The position numbers and the translations under genes are program-made. The notes under the pieces were generated by a model. That model worked only from the letters and a program-made list of their open reading frames with translations, searched no databases and was not told where the DNA came from. From positions 27,984 through 91,983 of the forward strand of contig CAIXJC010000013.1 of assembly GCA_903919715.1 (NCBI GenBank): a stretch of 64,000 bases of DNA, written 5' to 3'. Source of the DNA: an uncultured bacterium (lineage in GTDB: Bacteria > Planctomycetota > Phycisphaerae > Phycisphaerales > SM1A02). Positions 23,932 to 32,943 of this stretch are shown here, piece after piece (positions within the stretch are counted from its first letter, which is position 1; the number at the start of each line of letters is the position of its first letter).

Positions 23932-26688
23932 ATGCCAAGCGCCACCGCCAAACGACCTTCCCCTTCACGCAATAAAACCAAGGCCAAATTGGCAAAGGCT
24001 GGCGTCAAGCGCAAGGCTCCTGCGAAGTCGCGTACGCAAGGCAAGCGAACCAAGATGGTCTACTTCTTCGGTCAGACGAGGACCGAGGGAACTGCGGCAC
24101 AGAAACTGCTTTTGGGTGGAAAGGGAGCGAATCTTGCCGACATGACTTCGATTGGTTTGCCGGTTCCTCCTGGCTTCACCATTACAACGGAAACATGCGC
24201 GCTCTATAGCGCAGGTCGCAATCGCCTTCCCGTTGGAATGATGGATGAGGTCAGCAAGAACATTCGGATGCTCGAGCGAGAACTCGGCAAGAAGTTTGGA
24301 AGTGCACGAAATCCACTTTTGGTTTCAGTGCGATCAGGTGCGGCGGTTTCCATGCCTGGAATGATGGACACCATCTTGAATCTTGGACTCAACGATGAGG
24401 TCGTCGCAGGACTCGCGACCGCAACCGGCAATCCGCGCTTTGCATACGACGCATATCGCCGGCTCATCAATATGTTCGGCGATGTCGTGATGGGAGTGGA
24501 TCATCACCGATTCGAACATGTGTTCAATGCGATCAAGGCAAAGTATGGAACATCGGAAGACACAGCTGTTCCTGTCGAGGGATTGAAGGAACTTTGCGCT
24601 GCATATCAAGCGGTCTACCGAGAGCACGTTGGCAAGCCGTTCCCACAGGATCCGATGAAGCAACTCGAAGCGGCGGTTGGCGCAGTCTTTGAAAGTTGGA
24701 ATGGCACTCGTGCGATTGCGTATCGGCAGATCAACGGCATCAAGGGACTTGCTGGAACTGCCGTCAATGTGCAAGCGATGGCGTACGGAAACATGGGCGA
24801 GGATTCTGGTACTGGCGTCGCATTCACACGCGATCCATCGACTGGGGAGAACGTTTTTTATGGCGAATTCCTGATTAATGCGCAGGGCGAAGATGTCGTC
24901 GCTGGCATTCGCACCCCACTTCCAATCAGCCAGTTGGAAAAATGGAACGCCAAAGTTTGGAAGCAATTGCTGCAAGTTCGCAAGAAACTTGAACGCCATT
25001 ACCGCGACATGCAGGACATTGAGTTCACGATTGAACGTGGCCGTTTGTTTATGTTGCAGACTCGAAATGGAAAACGAAACGGAGTGGCTGCTGTTCGCAC
25101 AGCAGTTGAGATGGTTCGTGAGGGCCTGATCAATGAGCGAACGGCGCTCCAGCGAATTCCAGCTGGTGATCTTGTGCAGTTGCTGTTGCCGTATTACCGA
25201 ACTGAAGACAAGCGCGGAATTGAAATTCTCACGCGCGGAATCGCCGCGAGCCCTGGTGCAGCGACTGGGAAATTGGCGTTCACGGCAGCAGAAGCCGTCG
25301 AACGTGCAGCCGCTGGCGAAGACGTCTTGCTGATTCGCAAGGAGACATCTCCCGAAGACGTCGCTGGAATGCACAAGGCTGTAGGAATTTTGACTTCGAC
25401 CGGTGGCAAGACGAGTCACGCTGCTGTTGTTGCAGTCGGTTGGGGCAAGTGCTGCGTCGTGGGTGCCGGAGAACTTTCGATCGACACCGAAGCTGGAACG
25501 CTGACGGTGAAGGGCAGAACGTTCGGCCGAGGCGACACGCTTTCGATTGACGGCACAACAGGCGAAGTGATGCCGGGCGTTGTGGCGCGAACAATTCCTG
25601 AGGCGATTTCTGGCGATTTCGCACAGGTGATGAAGTGGTCGACGAAGTATGCAACGATGGGGGTGCGTGCGAATGCGGACACGCCAGCAGATGCGAAACG
25701 CGCGCGCGAATATGGTGCAATCGGCATCGGTCTGTGCAGAACTGAGCACATGTTCTTCGAGGCAGATCGAATCAAGGCGGTTCGACAAATGATTCTTTCC
25801 ACCGAGGTCGGACAGCGAGAATCCGCATTGGCGCGATTGTTGCCTTATCAACGCGGCGATTTCATCGGCATCTTTACCGCAATGGATGGTCTGCCTGTGA
25901 CCGTTCGATTGTTGGATCCGCCGCTTCACGAATTTGTTCCACATGACGAAGCGGCGCAGCAGGTTCTTGCGGATGAAGCGGGTGTTCCGCTCGTGGATGT
26001 TCAGCGCCGAGTAGCGCAATTGCACGAAGCGAATCCCATGCTGGGACACCGAGGTTGTCGCCTCGCTGTGACTTATCCCGAAATTCTTGTGATGCAAGTT
26101 CGAGCCATTGTCGAGGCGGCGATCGAATGTCGCCAAATGCGCATCGATGCTCGGCCGGAAATCATGATCCCATTGGTTGGAACGCGCAAGGAGCTTGCGA
26201 TTCTGCGCACCTTGACTGAACAGACGATTGATCTTGTCTTTAAGGAGCGCACCAAGGAGCGTGGCGTTAAGAAATTTGAGATTCCAATCGGCACCATGAT
26301 CGAGATTCCTCGGGCTGCGGTGACTGCGAACGAAATTGCTGAAGTCGCAGAGTTCTTCTCGTTCGGCACGAACGACTTGACCCAGATGACATTTGGATTC
26401 AGCCGTGATGACATCGCTTCGTTCATGCCTGCGTATCTGGAAAAAGCAATCGTTGACAGCGATCCTTTTCAGTCGATCGATGTCGACGGCGTTGGCGCGC
26501 TCGTTTCGATGGCGTGTCAGAAGGGTCGTTCAGTCAAGCCAAAGTTGAAGCTTGGTGTCTGTGGCGAACATGGCGGCGATCCATCGTCGATTCGTTTCTT
26601 CCAAACATGCGGGCTCGACTATGTCTCGTGTTCGCCTTTCCGTGTGCCAGTCGCACGACTTGCAGCGGCTCAGGCGGCATTGAAATGA
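23932..26688 (+). CDS. ppdK: pyruvate, phosphate dikinase
   Basis: Interconverts pyruvate, ATP and Pi with PEP, AMP and PPi. 918 residues: ATP-grasp domain (about 45-390, starting VYFFG and LLGGKGANLADM), swivelling phospho-His domain with His496 (TGGKTSHAAVVA), and a TIM-barrel PEP domain ending GVCGEHGGDP with catalytic Cys877. The first ~43 residues are a Lys/Arg/Ala/Pro-rich tail absent from standard PPDKs. The chosen ATG has GGAG upstream; ATG 23905 is possible. Its stop overlaps the next gene (ATGA). Confidence 0.95.
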   Translation: MPSATAKRPSPSRNKTKAKLAKAGVKRKAPAKSRTQGKRTKMVYFFGQTRTEGTAAQKLLLGGKGANLADMTSIGLPVPPGFTITTETCALYSAGRNRLPVGMMDEVSKNIRMLERELGKKFGSARNPLLVSVRSGAAVSMPGMMDTILNLGLNDEVVAGLATATGNPRFAYDAYRRLINMFGDVVMGVDHHRFEHVFNAIKAKYGTSEDTAVPVEGLKELCAAYQAVYREHVGKPFPQDPMKQLEAAVGAVFESWNGTRAIAYRQINGIKGLAGTAVNVQAMAYGNMGEDSGTGVAFTRDPSTGENVFYGEFLINAQGEDVVAGIRTPLPISQLEKWNAKVWKQLLQVRKKLERHYRDMQDIEFTIERGRLFMLQTRNGKRNGVAAVRTAVEMVREGLINERTALQRIPAGDLVQLLLPYYRTEDKRGIEILTRGIAASPGAATGKLAFTAAEAVERAAAGEDVLLIRKETSPEDVAGMHKAVGILTSTGGKTSHAAVVAVGWGKCCVVGAGELSIDTEAGTLTVKGRTFGRGDTLSIDGTTGEVMPGVVARTIPEAISGDFAQVMKWSTKYATMGVRANADTPADAKRAREYGAIGIGLCRTEHMFFEADRIKAVRQMILSTEVGQRESALARLLPYQRGDFIGIFTAMDGLPVTVRLLDPPLHEFVPHDEAAQQVLADEAGVPLVDVQRRVAQLHEANPMLGHRGCRLAVTYPEILVMQVRAIVEAAIECRQMRIDARPEIMIPLVGTRKELAILRTLTEQTIDLVFKERTKERGVKKFEIPIGTMIEIPRAAVTANEIAEVAEFFSFGTNDLTQMTFGFSRDDIASFMPAYLEKAIVDSDPFQSIDVDGVGALVSMACQKGRSVKPKLKLGVCGEHGGDPSSIRFFQTCGLDYVSCSPFRVPVARLAAAQAALK

Positions 26689-27626
26689 GTCGATTTCGTC
26701 GGCGAATCACTGTGATTACGCTTCACAGCGCAGTCGTGTCAGTGATTGCGTCGACGGTCGCTGGGTGTCAACCCGTTTTCGCACGCACCGACTCTCCGTC
26801 GGTTCTTGCCCAGGCGCCCTATCAGCGTCAAGAGCCTGCATTGTCGGCTGCACCCTTGTATTCCCAGCGTCAGTACGCCGCGCACTCTGTCGAATCGTCA
26901 CCGAAACTTGACGGTAAAGGCGATGACGCGGTGTGGTCATCCGTGCCGTGGTCGGAAGATTTTACCGACATCGAAGGGCCAACTCGGGCAACGCCGCGAC
27001 AGCGAACGCGGGTCAAGATGGTGTGGGATGAGAATGCTTTGTACGTTTTGGCAGAATTGTCCGAGACGGATCTTTGGGCAACTCTGAAGAACCACGATGA
27101 AATTGTTTTTCACGATAACGACTTTGAGATCTTTGTTGACCCTGACGGAGATACTCGTGAGTATTACGAAGTCGAAGTGAACGCACTTGGAACGATCTTT
27201 GATCTCTATTTGCCGCAGGCCTATCGAGCGGGCGCGAAGGCGAATCATGCTTGGAACGCCGTGGGGATGAAAGTCGCAATTGGACTCGACGGAACGCTCA
27301 ATGATTCTTCCGATGTTGATCGAAGTTGGTGCGTTGAGATGGCGATGCCGTGGTCGATGTTCACGCCTGTTGCAGAGTCCCGAGGCGATGTGACTTTTCA
27401 GAAAGTCGCTCGGCCGCCCAACGCTGGCGATCAGTGGCGCATCAATTTTTCGCGTGTGCAGTGGACGCTTGAAAAGAGCGGCAAATCGTATGAAAAGGTC
27501 GCAGGAAAATCAGAAGACAATTGGACATGGACTCCGCAGTGGATCATCGATATGCATGTCCCGCAGTGGTGGGGAGTCGTGACGTTTGTCGGCCCAACAG
27601 TTCAGAAAAAGGAGAATTCAAAATGA
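26685..27626 (+). CDS. lipoprotein with CBM9-like domain
   Basis: 313 residues. An N-terminal lipobox (VAGC, Cys about 28) marks an exported lipoprotein. The body (about 75-290) has the carbohydrate-binding family 9-like pattern: PKLDGKGDDAVWSSVPW, then VKMVWDENALYVLAEL, DNDFEIFVDPDG, YEVEVNALGTIFD and WCVEMAMPW. Such domains occur in planctomycete surface proteins binding sugars or acting as sensors. The start overlaps ppdK (ATGA) and its stop overlaps the dehydrogenase gene, so it sits in a three-gene operon. Ligand unknown. Confidence 0.85.
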   Translation: MSRFRRRITVITLHSAVVSVIASTVAGCQPVFARTDSPSVLAQAPYQRQEPALSAAPLYSQRQYAAHSVESSPKLDGKGDDAVWSSVPWSEDFTDIEGPTRATPRQRTRVKMVWDENALYVLAELSETDLWATLKNHDEIVFHDNDFEIFVDPDGDTREYYEVEVNALGTIFDLYLPQAYRAGAKANHAWNAVGMKVAIGLDGTLNDSSDVDRSWCVEMAMPWSMFTPVAESRGDVTFQKVARPPNAGDQWRINFSRVQWTLEKSGKSYEKVAGKSEDNWTWTPQWIIDMHVPQWWGVVTFVGPTVQKKENSK

Positions 27627-28951
27627 AACGAGCAGGCCCAGTTGATCCAGTCCGACATCAAAGTTCGATTATGGAATTGCTCGACATTTCGCCATCCGGG
27701 GCGGGTCTTTATCCGCAGATGGTTCAGCGCATGCTGAGTGCCGCTGAAGTTGTGGGAATTCCCAATGACGTCCAAATGATTCTTGCGCGGCCTAAGAACG
27801 AGATCATCGTGCATTTTCCTGTATTGATGGATGACGGCGAGCATCGGATGTACACCGGTTATCGCATTCAGCATAATGATGCGCTTGGACCGTTCAAGGG
27901 CGGAATGCGTTTCGCGCCGATGATGTCACAGAGTGACCTCGGTGGTTTAGGAATGTTGATGATGCTGAAGTGTGCGTTATTGCGATTGCCGTTCGGCGGC
28001 GCCGCCGGAGGAGTCGTCTGTGATCCGAAAGTGCTCTCTCGTGATGAATTGATGCGCGTCGTCCGTCGATACGCATCATCGATCGCACATCACATCGGTC
28101 CTGATTATGACATTCCAGGTCCAGATGTTGGCGCAGATAGCCAAGTGATGGCGTGGTTTTCAGATACGGCTGCGCAGATGACGCCCGACCGAAGTCGTCA
28201 GGGAATGAGGGCGATTGTGACCGGAAAACCAGTCGAAATCGGCGGTGCGAACGGGCGCGACACTGCGACAAGCAGCGGATTCATTCACATGCTGCGCGAT
28301 ATTCTTCCGGATTTCAATATGAAGTTGCAGGGCCTGCGATTTTCTGTTTGCGGCTTTGGAAAAATGGGAAGTCAAGTCGCTCGCGCTCTGACAGCGGGAG
28401 GTGCGCAAATGGTCGGCGTGCTTGATCGCCGAGGCGGAATTCTTTCAACTGCAGGCATCGAGCCTGAAGCTGCCGCTGAACGAATGTCTGCGGACGGGAT
28501 CTTGAGCGGCGTTCCTGGAACGAAAGCGGTGAGCGAAGAACTCTTTTTCCGTGAGCCTGTTGACTTGTTGGTGATCGCAGCAGGTGAGCAGGTCATGACT
28601 CGTGAGAGAGCTGAATGGGTCGGAGCGACAATCGTCGCAGAGGTGGCTCACGCGCCGTGGACCGCCGACAGTGACGACATTCTCTTTCAGCGCGGCATCG
28701 AAGTCTTGCCGTCGGTCCTTTGTAATGCTGGAGCGGTTGTCGGATCATTTCTCGAATGGACGCAGAATCGCACTTTCATTCCATGGACTGCGGCACAATT
28801 TGATCGCGAAATCGAACAAGCGTTGGTGCTCGCAACGCGCCGCATGAAATTGGCGCGAATGAGATTCGAATGTGACTGGCGAACCGCGGCGTATGGGGCA
28901 GCGCTGGAACATCTGGGACGTGTGTATGAATTGCGTGGTGTCTTTCCATAA
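27623..28951 (+). CDS. Glu/Leu/Phe/Val dehydrogenase-family protein lacking the catalytic Lys
   Basis: 442 residues, start fixed by AAAGGAG just upstream of ATG 27623. The GDH fold is clear: YRIQHNDALGPFKGGMRF (substrate Lys92), MMLKCALL (Lys116), DIPGPDVGAD (Asp168) and a Rossmann domain (VCGFGKMGSQVA) with C-terminal CNAGAVVGSFLEW. In active family members the next motif is GGAKGG with the catalytic Lys; here it reads GGAAGG, Ala128 (codon 28004-28006, GCC). Either an inactive paralogue with a regulatory role or an altered chemistry. Co-transcribed with ppdK and a CBM9-like lipoprotein. The stop lies in the first unit of a 17 bp tandem repeat. Confidence 0.85.
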   Translation: MKRAGPVDPVRHQSSIMELLDISPSGAGLYPQMVQRMLSAAEVVGIPNDVQMILARPKNEIIVHFPVLMDDGEHRMYTGYRIQHNDALGPFKGGMRFAPMMSQSDLGGLGMLMMLKCALLRLPFGGAAGGVVCDPKVLSRDELMRVVRRYASSIAHHIGPDYDIPGPDVGADSQVMAWFSDTAAQMTPDRSRQGMRAIVTGKPVEIGGANGRDTATSSGFIHMLRDILPDFNMKLQGLRFSVCGFGKMGSQVARALTAGGAQMVGVLDRRGGILSTAGIEPEAAAERMSADGILSGVPGTKAVSEELFFREPVDLLVIAAGEQVMTRERAEWVGATIVAEVAHAPWTADSDDILFQRGIEVLPSVLCNAGAVVGSFLEWTQNRTFIPWTAAQFDREIEQALVLATRRMKLARMRFECDWRTAAYGAALEHLGRVYELRGVFP

Positions 28952-28985
28952 GTGGTGTCTTTCCATAAGTGGTGTCTGCCCATAA
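28935..28985. repeat. 17 bp tandem repeat (3 copies) spanning the dehydrogenase stop codon
   Basis: The unit GTGGTGTCTTTCCATAA occurs at 28935-28951 and 28952-28968, and with one change at 28969-28985. The first copy encodes the last residues and the TAA stop of the dehydrogenase, so each copy repeats the gene end including the stop. Confidence 0.9.
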
Positions 28986-28994
28986 CGAGCCGTC

Positions 28995-29435
28995 ATGCCT
29001 TCGATCTTTACGCGGATCATCCTTCGAGAAATTCCATGTCACGAGATCTATCGCGACTCGCATGTCATCGCATTCCTTGATATCGCTCCACTTTCATTTG
29101 GACATGCTCTTGTCGTGCCAGTGGAAGAGTGCGAATTCCTGCATGAATTGAGCGATAAAAGCGCCTCTGCGCTTGGACTCGCATTGCCGCGTGTGGCTCG
29201 AGCCGTTCTGGCTGCGACTGGAGCAACGTCATACAACGTTCTGCAGAACAACGGCGCAACAGCGCACCAAGCTGTACCGCATGTCCATTTTCACATCATC
29301 CCAAAGTACGGAGGTGGCAGTGAATCGGGACGTGGCTCGGGCGAAGGCTTAGGAATCATTTGGAAGTCGGGACAGATTGCGCCAGCAGACGCTTCGAAAT
29401 TGTCTGCGAAGATTCGGGAGTGCATCGGCGCATGA
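28995..29435 (+). CDS. HIT-family nucleotide hydrolase/transferase
   Basis: 146 residues with the histidine-triad HVHFHIIP (His96, 98, 100) preceded by NNGATAHQAVPH, as in Hint/HinT-like proteins that hydrolyse purine nucleoside phosphoramidates and similar. The ATG at 28995 lies 10 bases after the tandem repeat. It opens a seven-gene operon running to 36295, overlapping birA by 4 bases. Confidence 0.92.
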   Translation: MPSIFTRIILREIPCHEIYRDSHVIAFLDIAPLSFGHALVVPVEECEFLHELSDKSASALGLALPRVARAVLAATGATSYNVLQNNGATAHQAVPHVHFHIIPKYGGGSESGRGSGEGLGIIWKSGQIAPADASKLSAKIRECIGA

Positions 29436-30220
29436 GCGGTGTGCGAGCGACATGCGGGCGTCCACTCGCACAGTGGCCCGATCTATTGGAAGCGACCATC
29501 GCCCGCTGCGCGAACTGGAGAGCGGTGACCGTGTTGCGAGAGACGGCATCGACTCAGGATCATGCGCGAAGTTTGGATGTCGGCGATGTCGTGATTGCAG
29601 GCCGTCAGACCGCTGGACGTGGGCGACTTGGCAGAGCATGGATCGATACCGCAGAAGATGGGATTGCCATCAGCGCAAATGTCGCCACGAATTCTCCTGA
29701 GTGGATTTCGCTTGCGGCAGCTATCGCAGCGGCACAAGCAATCGAAGACCTTTGCCGAAGAGTGACGGGTGGCGCGCCAGCCGTATGTCTGAAGTGGCCG
29801 AACGATCTGATGATTGCGCATAAAAAGGTTGGCGGAATCTTGGTCGAGCGACATGATCGTGCTATGACGATCGGCATGGGAATCAACTGCACGCAGCAAG
29901 CATTTCCTGCAGAACTTTCCTCTCGCGCAACCAGTTTGGCTTTGCAGGGGTTCGCGGTGGATCGGCTTGATCTCGCACGGATCCTGCTCGAACGATTGGA
30001 TTTCTGGATGTCCGCAACTGAAGATTCAATCGCAAGCGAATACGCCACGCGCGACTCGCTCGTCGGAACTCGCACGCTCTTTCGAACTCCATCGGGAATG
30101 GTGGATGGGGTTGTGTTGCGAGTGGATCCATCACGTGGAATCATCGTCAGAACAAGCCGTGGCGATCAGAATCTCCTTGCGGCGACGACGAGTGTCTTTG
30201 TTCCCGAAGACCGGATGTAA
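29432..30220 (+). CDS. birA: biotin-[acetyl-CoA-carboxylase] ligase
   Basis: Attaches biotin to the carboxyl-carrier protein. 262 residues with GRQTAGRGRLGRAW (biotin/AMP loop, about 57-70), KWPNDLMI and KVGGILVE, followed by a C-terminal SH3-like domain. There is no N-terminal helix-turn-helix, so it is a ligase only, without repressor function. Starts by ATGA overlap with the HIT gene. Confidence 0.92.
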   Translation: MSGVRATCGRPLAQWPDLLEATIARCANWRAVTVLRETASTQDHARSLDVGDVVIAGRQTAGRGRLGRAWIDTAEDGIAISANVATNSPEWISLAAAIAAAQAIEDLCRRVTGGAPAVCLKWPNDLMIAHKKVGGILVERHDRAMTIGMGINCTQQAFPAELSSRATSLALQGFAVDRLDLARILLERLDFWMSATEDSIASEYATRDSLVGTRTLFRTPSGMVDGVVLRVDPSRGIIVRTSRGDQNLLAATTSVFVPEDRM

Positions 30221-30298
30221 ATGCGCTTGTCGGCCAACAATCTCCCTTTGACAGCACTGTCCAGAATTTCAAATCCCATTCAGCGTATTCTGCCCACA

Positions 30299-31144
30299 AT
30301 GCTTTCTCGCCACTTGTTGATCGCAGCATGCGCCGTTGCATTGGCAATCACCGCATCTGCATTCGCCCAAACTCTCGTTCCTGGGCAGATCGATCGATCG
30401 GAAAAGGGAACTGATACTTCGATGAATTATCCGGTGGAGCCAAAGGTCGCTGATCGTGGTGGGCTGACGATGCCAGGACGAAGCATGCCGTACGAACTCG
30501 CAATGCCGCAAGGATTTGATCGTGTCTACAGCGTGCCAGGGAAGTCTGGAATGTTTTATCGCGCCGACGGTGGTCTCTATTTGGTCTTTGACCAAGGCGA
30601 ATACGCGCGGCGTAAGAAAGGTCCCGAGTACGCGATGGTGCCGGCTGGCGGCGTGTACTACATCGGCAAACCAGATTGGTCGCGACTGATTTGTAAGAGC
30701 ATGGTTCCCGCTGGAGCTGTCAACTCTCAGCAAGCGATTCGCGTTGAAGGTTCGGCGGTTGCCAATGGTGGCACAGCAACGGCAGAAAGAGTCGCCGGGC
30801 CTGTTGCGCCCGCTGCTCGCACGGAGAGGGTCGAAAGAGAGATTGGCGTGAGTGTGCCGCTTGGGCAGAAACTGCCTGCGGTCAGCGGAAGCAAAGTTGG
30901 ATTCGGCGGCGGTGATCCGACCAATTGTGCAGACGAGCTGTCGGATTCAAAGCCAGCAGAATTTGCGTCGAAAGCGCCCGATACGGCGGCGTGGAGTGGA
31001 ACGCTCCCCGATGGCGTCGACCGGTCTTTTCTTGTCGGTGATGGAGCCGATGTTCGGCCGAGAATCTTGGTCGATTTCATTTACCGCGAGGATCGGCTGA
31101 GCAAATTGATCCTGCGCGCTACTCATTCGTCTCGGCAGCAGTGA
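30299..31144 (+). CDS. secreted protein of unknown function
   Basis: 281 residues from the ATG at 30299, where a good signal peptide begins (hydrophobic 5-20, cleavage near AFA-Q). The middle has a compact segment (FDRVYSVPGKSGMFYRA, GLYLVFDQGEYAR, VPAGGVYYIGKP) that looks like a small beta domain; the rest is Ala/Gly/Pro-rich linker and a charged end. I recognise no family. It is overlapped by the next gene (GTGA) and probably functions with it outside the cytoplasm. Confidence 0.75.
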   Translation: MLSRHLLIAACAVALAITASAFAQTLVPGQIDRSEKGTDTSMNYPVEPKVADRGGLTMPGRSMPYELAMPQGFDRVYSVPGKSGMFYRADGGLYLVFDQGEYARRKKGPEYAMVPAGGVYYIGKPDWSRLICKSMVPAGAVNSQQAIRVEGSAVANGGTATAERVAGPVAPAARTERVEREIGVSVPLGQKLPAVSGSKVGFGGGDPTNCADELSDSKPAEFASKAPDTAAWSGTLPDGVDRSFLVGDGADVRPRILVDFIYREDRLSKLILRATHSSRQQ

Positions 31145-32943
31145 GCATGTTGCTCGTCCAGCTCATCACGGCAACTTTGATTGCGCATGCGACAGTGGCG
31201 CCGCCCGCCGACGAACGCACATCGCCGAAGTCGCCGCTTTCTCCATCGCAGGAAATTTTTGTCGACCTGCCACTGACGCAGGCGATCGCTACAACAATTG
31301 TGACTCCAATTGCAGTTCGCGGGTCGGTGATGCTTCTGCCGATTGTGCGCCGAAACGCGGATATCGCTTGGCCCGCGTTGACGGACCTTCGGCTTGGCGA
31401 TGGTCGACGATTGATCGGGCGTGTGGCAAGAATCAAACTGCAAGAGATTGCACGTTCAGATTGGGCGTCGCCTTCGCGAGTGACCGTGACCGCGCCAGCG
31501 CAGGGCGATGAGGACATCGTGCTCTTGGTGCCTCTGCCGACAGATAGTGAAGACGAGATGTATTTGGGCGATCAAAGAATTATTCCGCTGTGGATGGATG
31601 GATTGGCGACGCCGATCGCCGCACGCCAGTCAGGCGTTTCGTTGGCGGCCGCAGATCTTCCAGATCCAACTGCGCCCAGCGAGTATTTCCGTACGGTTTT
31701 GCAGGCGTATCGCCTGGGAATTTCAGCGCCACCGCCAGAAGGTGGAGAACTCGATGTGCTCTATGCGCGTGCGATTGCGGGACTTTGGTCGGCAGCAATT
31801 GCGCGTCTTGAAGTGAATGATGGCGTGACATCGAATCGATTGCTTGGGGATCTCGTTGGGCGCGCTCACGGTCTCGTTGATGGAACTGAAGTCACGATGG
31901 CAGCGTGGAAAACGGATGACGAGGAGCTCGACACGCTTCTTCGGGCATTGCTCGTTCCAAAGACGGACGGAATTGTTTTGGCTGAAGGTACAAATCTCTG
32001 GCTCGACAGTCGCTCCCCGTTGCTTTGCTGGCTCGATCACGATGGAGGCGAGTCAGTTGTGGTTGGTGTCGCAAATCCTCGCGGCGAAGCGCACAGTGTT
32101 TCTTTTCGTTGGCCGGACCAGAAAGAGGCGAGCCTGACAGTCGAGATCGTCCCTGAAACATTTCAGATGTTTTCAGTTCCACGAACGCGACCGCCCGAAG
32201 CGGATACGGTCAAGATTGACGAATCGCTGGCGATTGCACTGCGAGAACATGGATTGTCGTCGTTACTGCCACCTGCAAATCTTGTTGGTTCAAGCGCGGG
32301 GCGCAGCGCACTCGAATCGCAGGCGCGGGCGCAGTCGACATTGCTCGTCGAAGATGCCAACAACATCATCGCAGTGCAAGTTGGTCTTGGGAGAATTGCC
32401 GTTCAGCCGCCAGGCCTTGGGCTTGGCGTCTTTCTGCCGGCCGCAAATTTGACGGAAATTCGCAGCGGGATGCTGAAATCGCCGCCAATCGAATGGTCAA
32501 CAAGCGCTGGATTGCGGCGTCGCCCGTTTGGCTGGGAGTTGTTGGTGGAATGTCGCTGTCCTGCGGACGCATCGCCCCAAAGCGATCAGGTCACGGTGAC
32601 GATTGATCGGGGATCAACGCACACGATCACGATTTGTTCTGATGGGAAGTTCAAAACAGACGATGCTGCGGTGGGAGAGGCTTTGGCGGTGCACCGATCC
32701 AAAGACCGCTGGCGCGTGCGCCTGCCGCTTCCCGATAGATGGGTCGCCGCCGCCGATGGACGAGCTGGGCAATTGGAGATATCGATAAACCGAGTGATCG
32801 ACGGTGCGGGATCGGATGCGCCGCCAATCTTCGCAAGGCGCCAGTTTGCGGGGGTCGCACCACTTGGGGTCCATCCAATTGCCAAGGGAATCCCACTTGA
32901 TTTATCGAGTTGGAGTCTTTCGAGCGTTACACTCGCACCATGA
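31141..32943 (+). CDS. large secreted protein of unknown function
   Basis: 600 residues; GTG start overlapping the previous stop (ATG 31147 is an alternative). A short signal peptide (LLVQLITATLIAHATVA) precedes a mostly beta protein with no Cys clusters and no motif I can name. Short strand-rich stretches such as VVGVANPRGEAHSVSFRW suggest immunoglobulin-like or sandwich domains. It overlaps parA by 4 bases. Confidence 0.75.
   Translation: MSMLLVQLITATLIAHATVAPPADERTSPKSPLSPSQEIFVDLPLTQAIATTIVTPIAVRGSVMLLPIVRRNADIAWPALTDLRLGDGRRLIGRVARIKLQEIARSDWASPSRVTVTAPAQGDEDIVLLVPLPTDSEDEMYLGDQRIIPLWMDGLATPIAARQSGVSLAAADLPDPTAPSEYFRTVLQAYRLGISAPPPEGGELDVLYARAIAGLWSAAIARLEVNDGVTSNRLLGDLVGRAHGLVDGTEVTMAAWKTDDEELDTLLRALLVPKTDGIVLAEGTNLWLDSRSPLLCWLDHDGGESVVVGVANPRGEAHSVSFRWPDQKEASLTVEIVPETFQMFSVPRTRPPEADTVKIDESLAIALREHGLSSLLPPANLVGSSAGRSALESQARAQSTLLVEDANNIIAVQVGLGRIAVQPPGLGLGVFLPAANLTEIRSGMLKSPPIEWSTSAGLRRRPFGWELLVECRCPADASPQSDQVTVTIDRGSTHTITICSDGKFKTDDAAVGEALAVHRSKDRWRVRLPLPDRWVAAADGRAGQLEISINRVIDGAGSDAPPIFARRQFAGVAPLGVHPIAKGIPLDLSSWSLSSVTLAP

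Noticed and set aside
24334..26136. 600-codon open frame on the minus strand inside ppdK
   Set aside because: It is fully antisense to conserved pyruvate phosphate dikinase. Its translation has no motif, signal or coherent composition, and codon bias explains its length.
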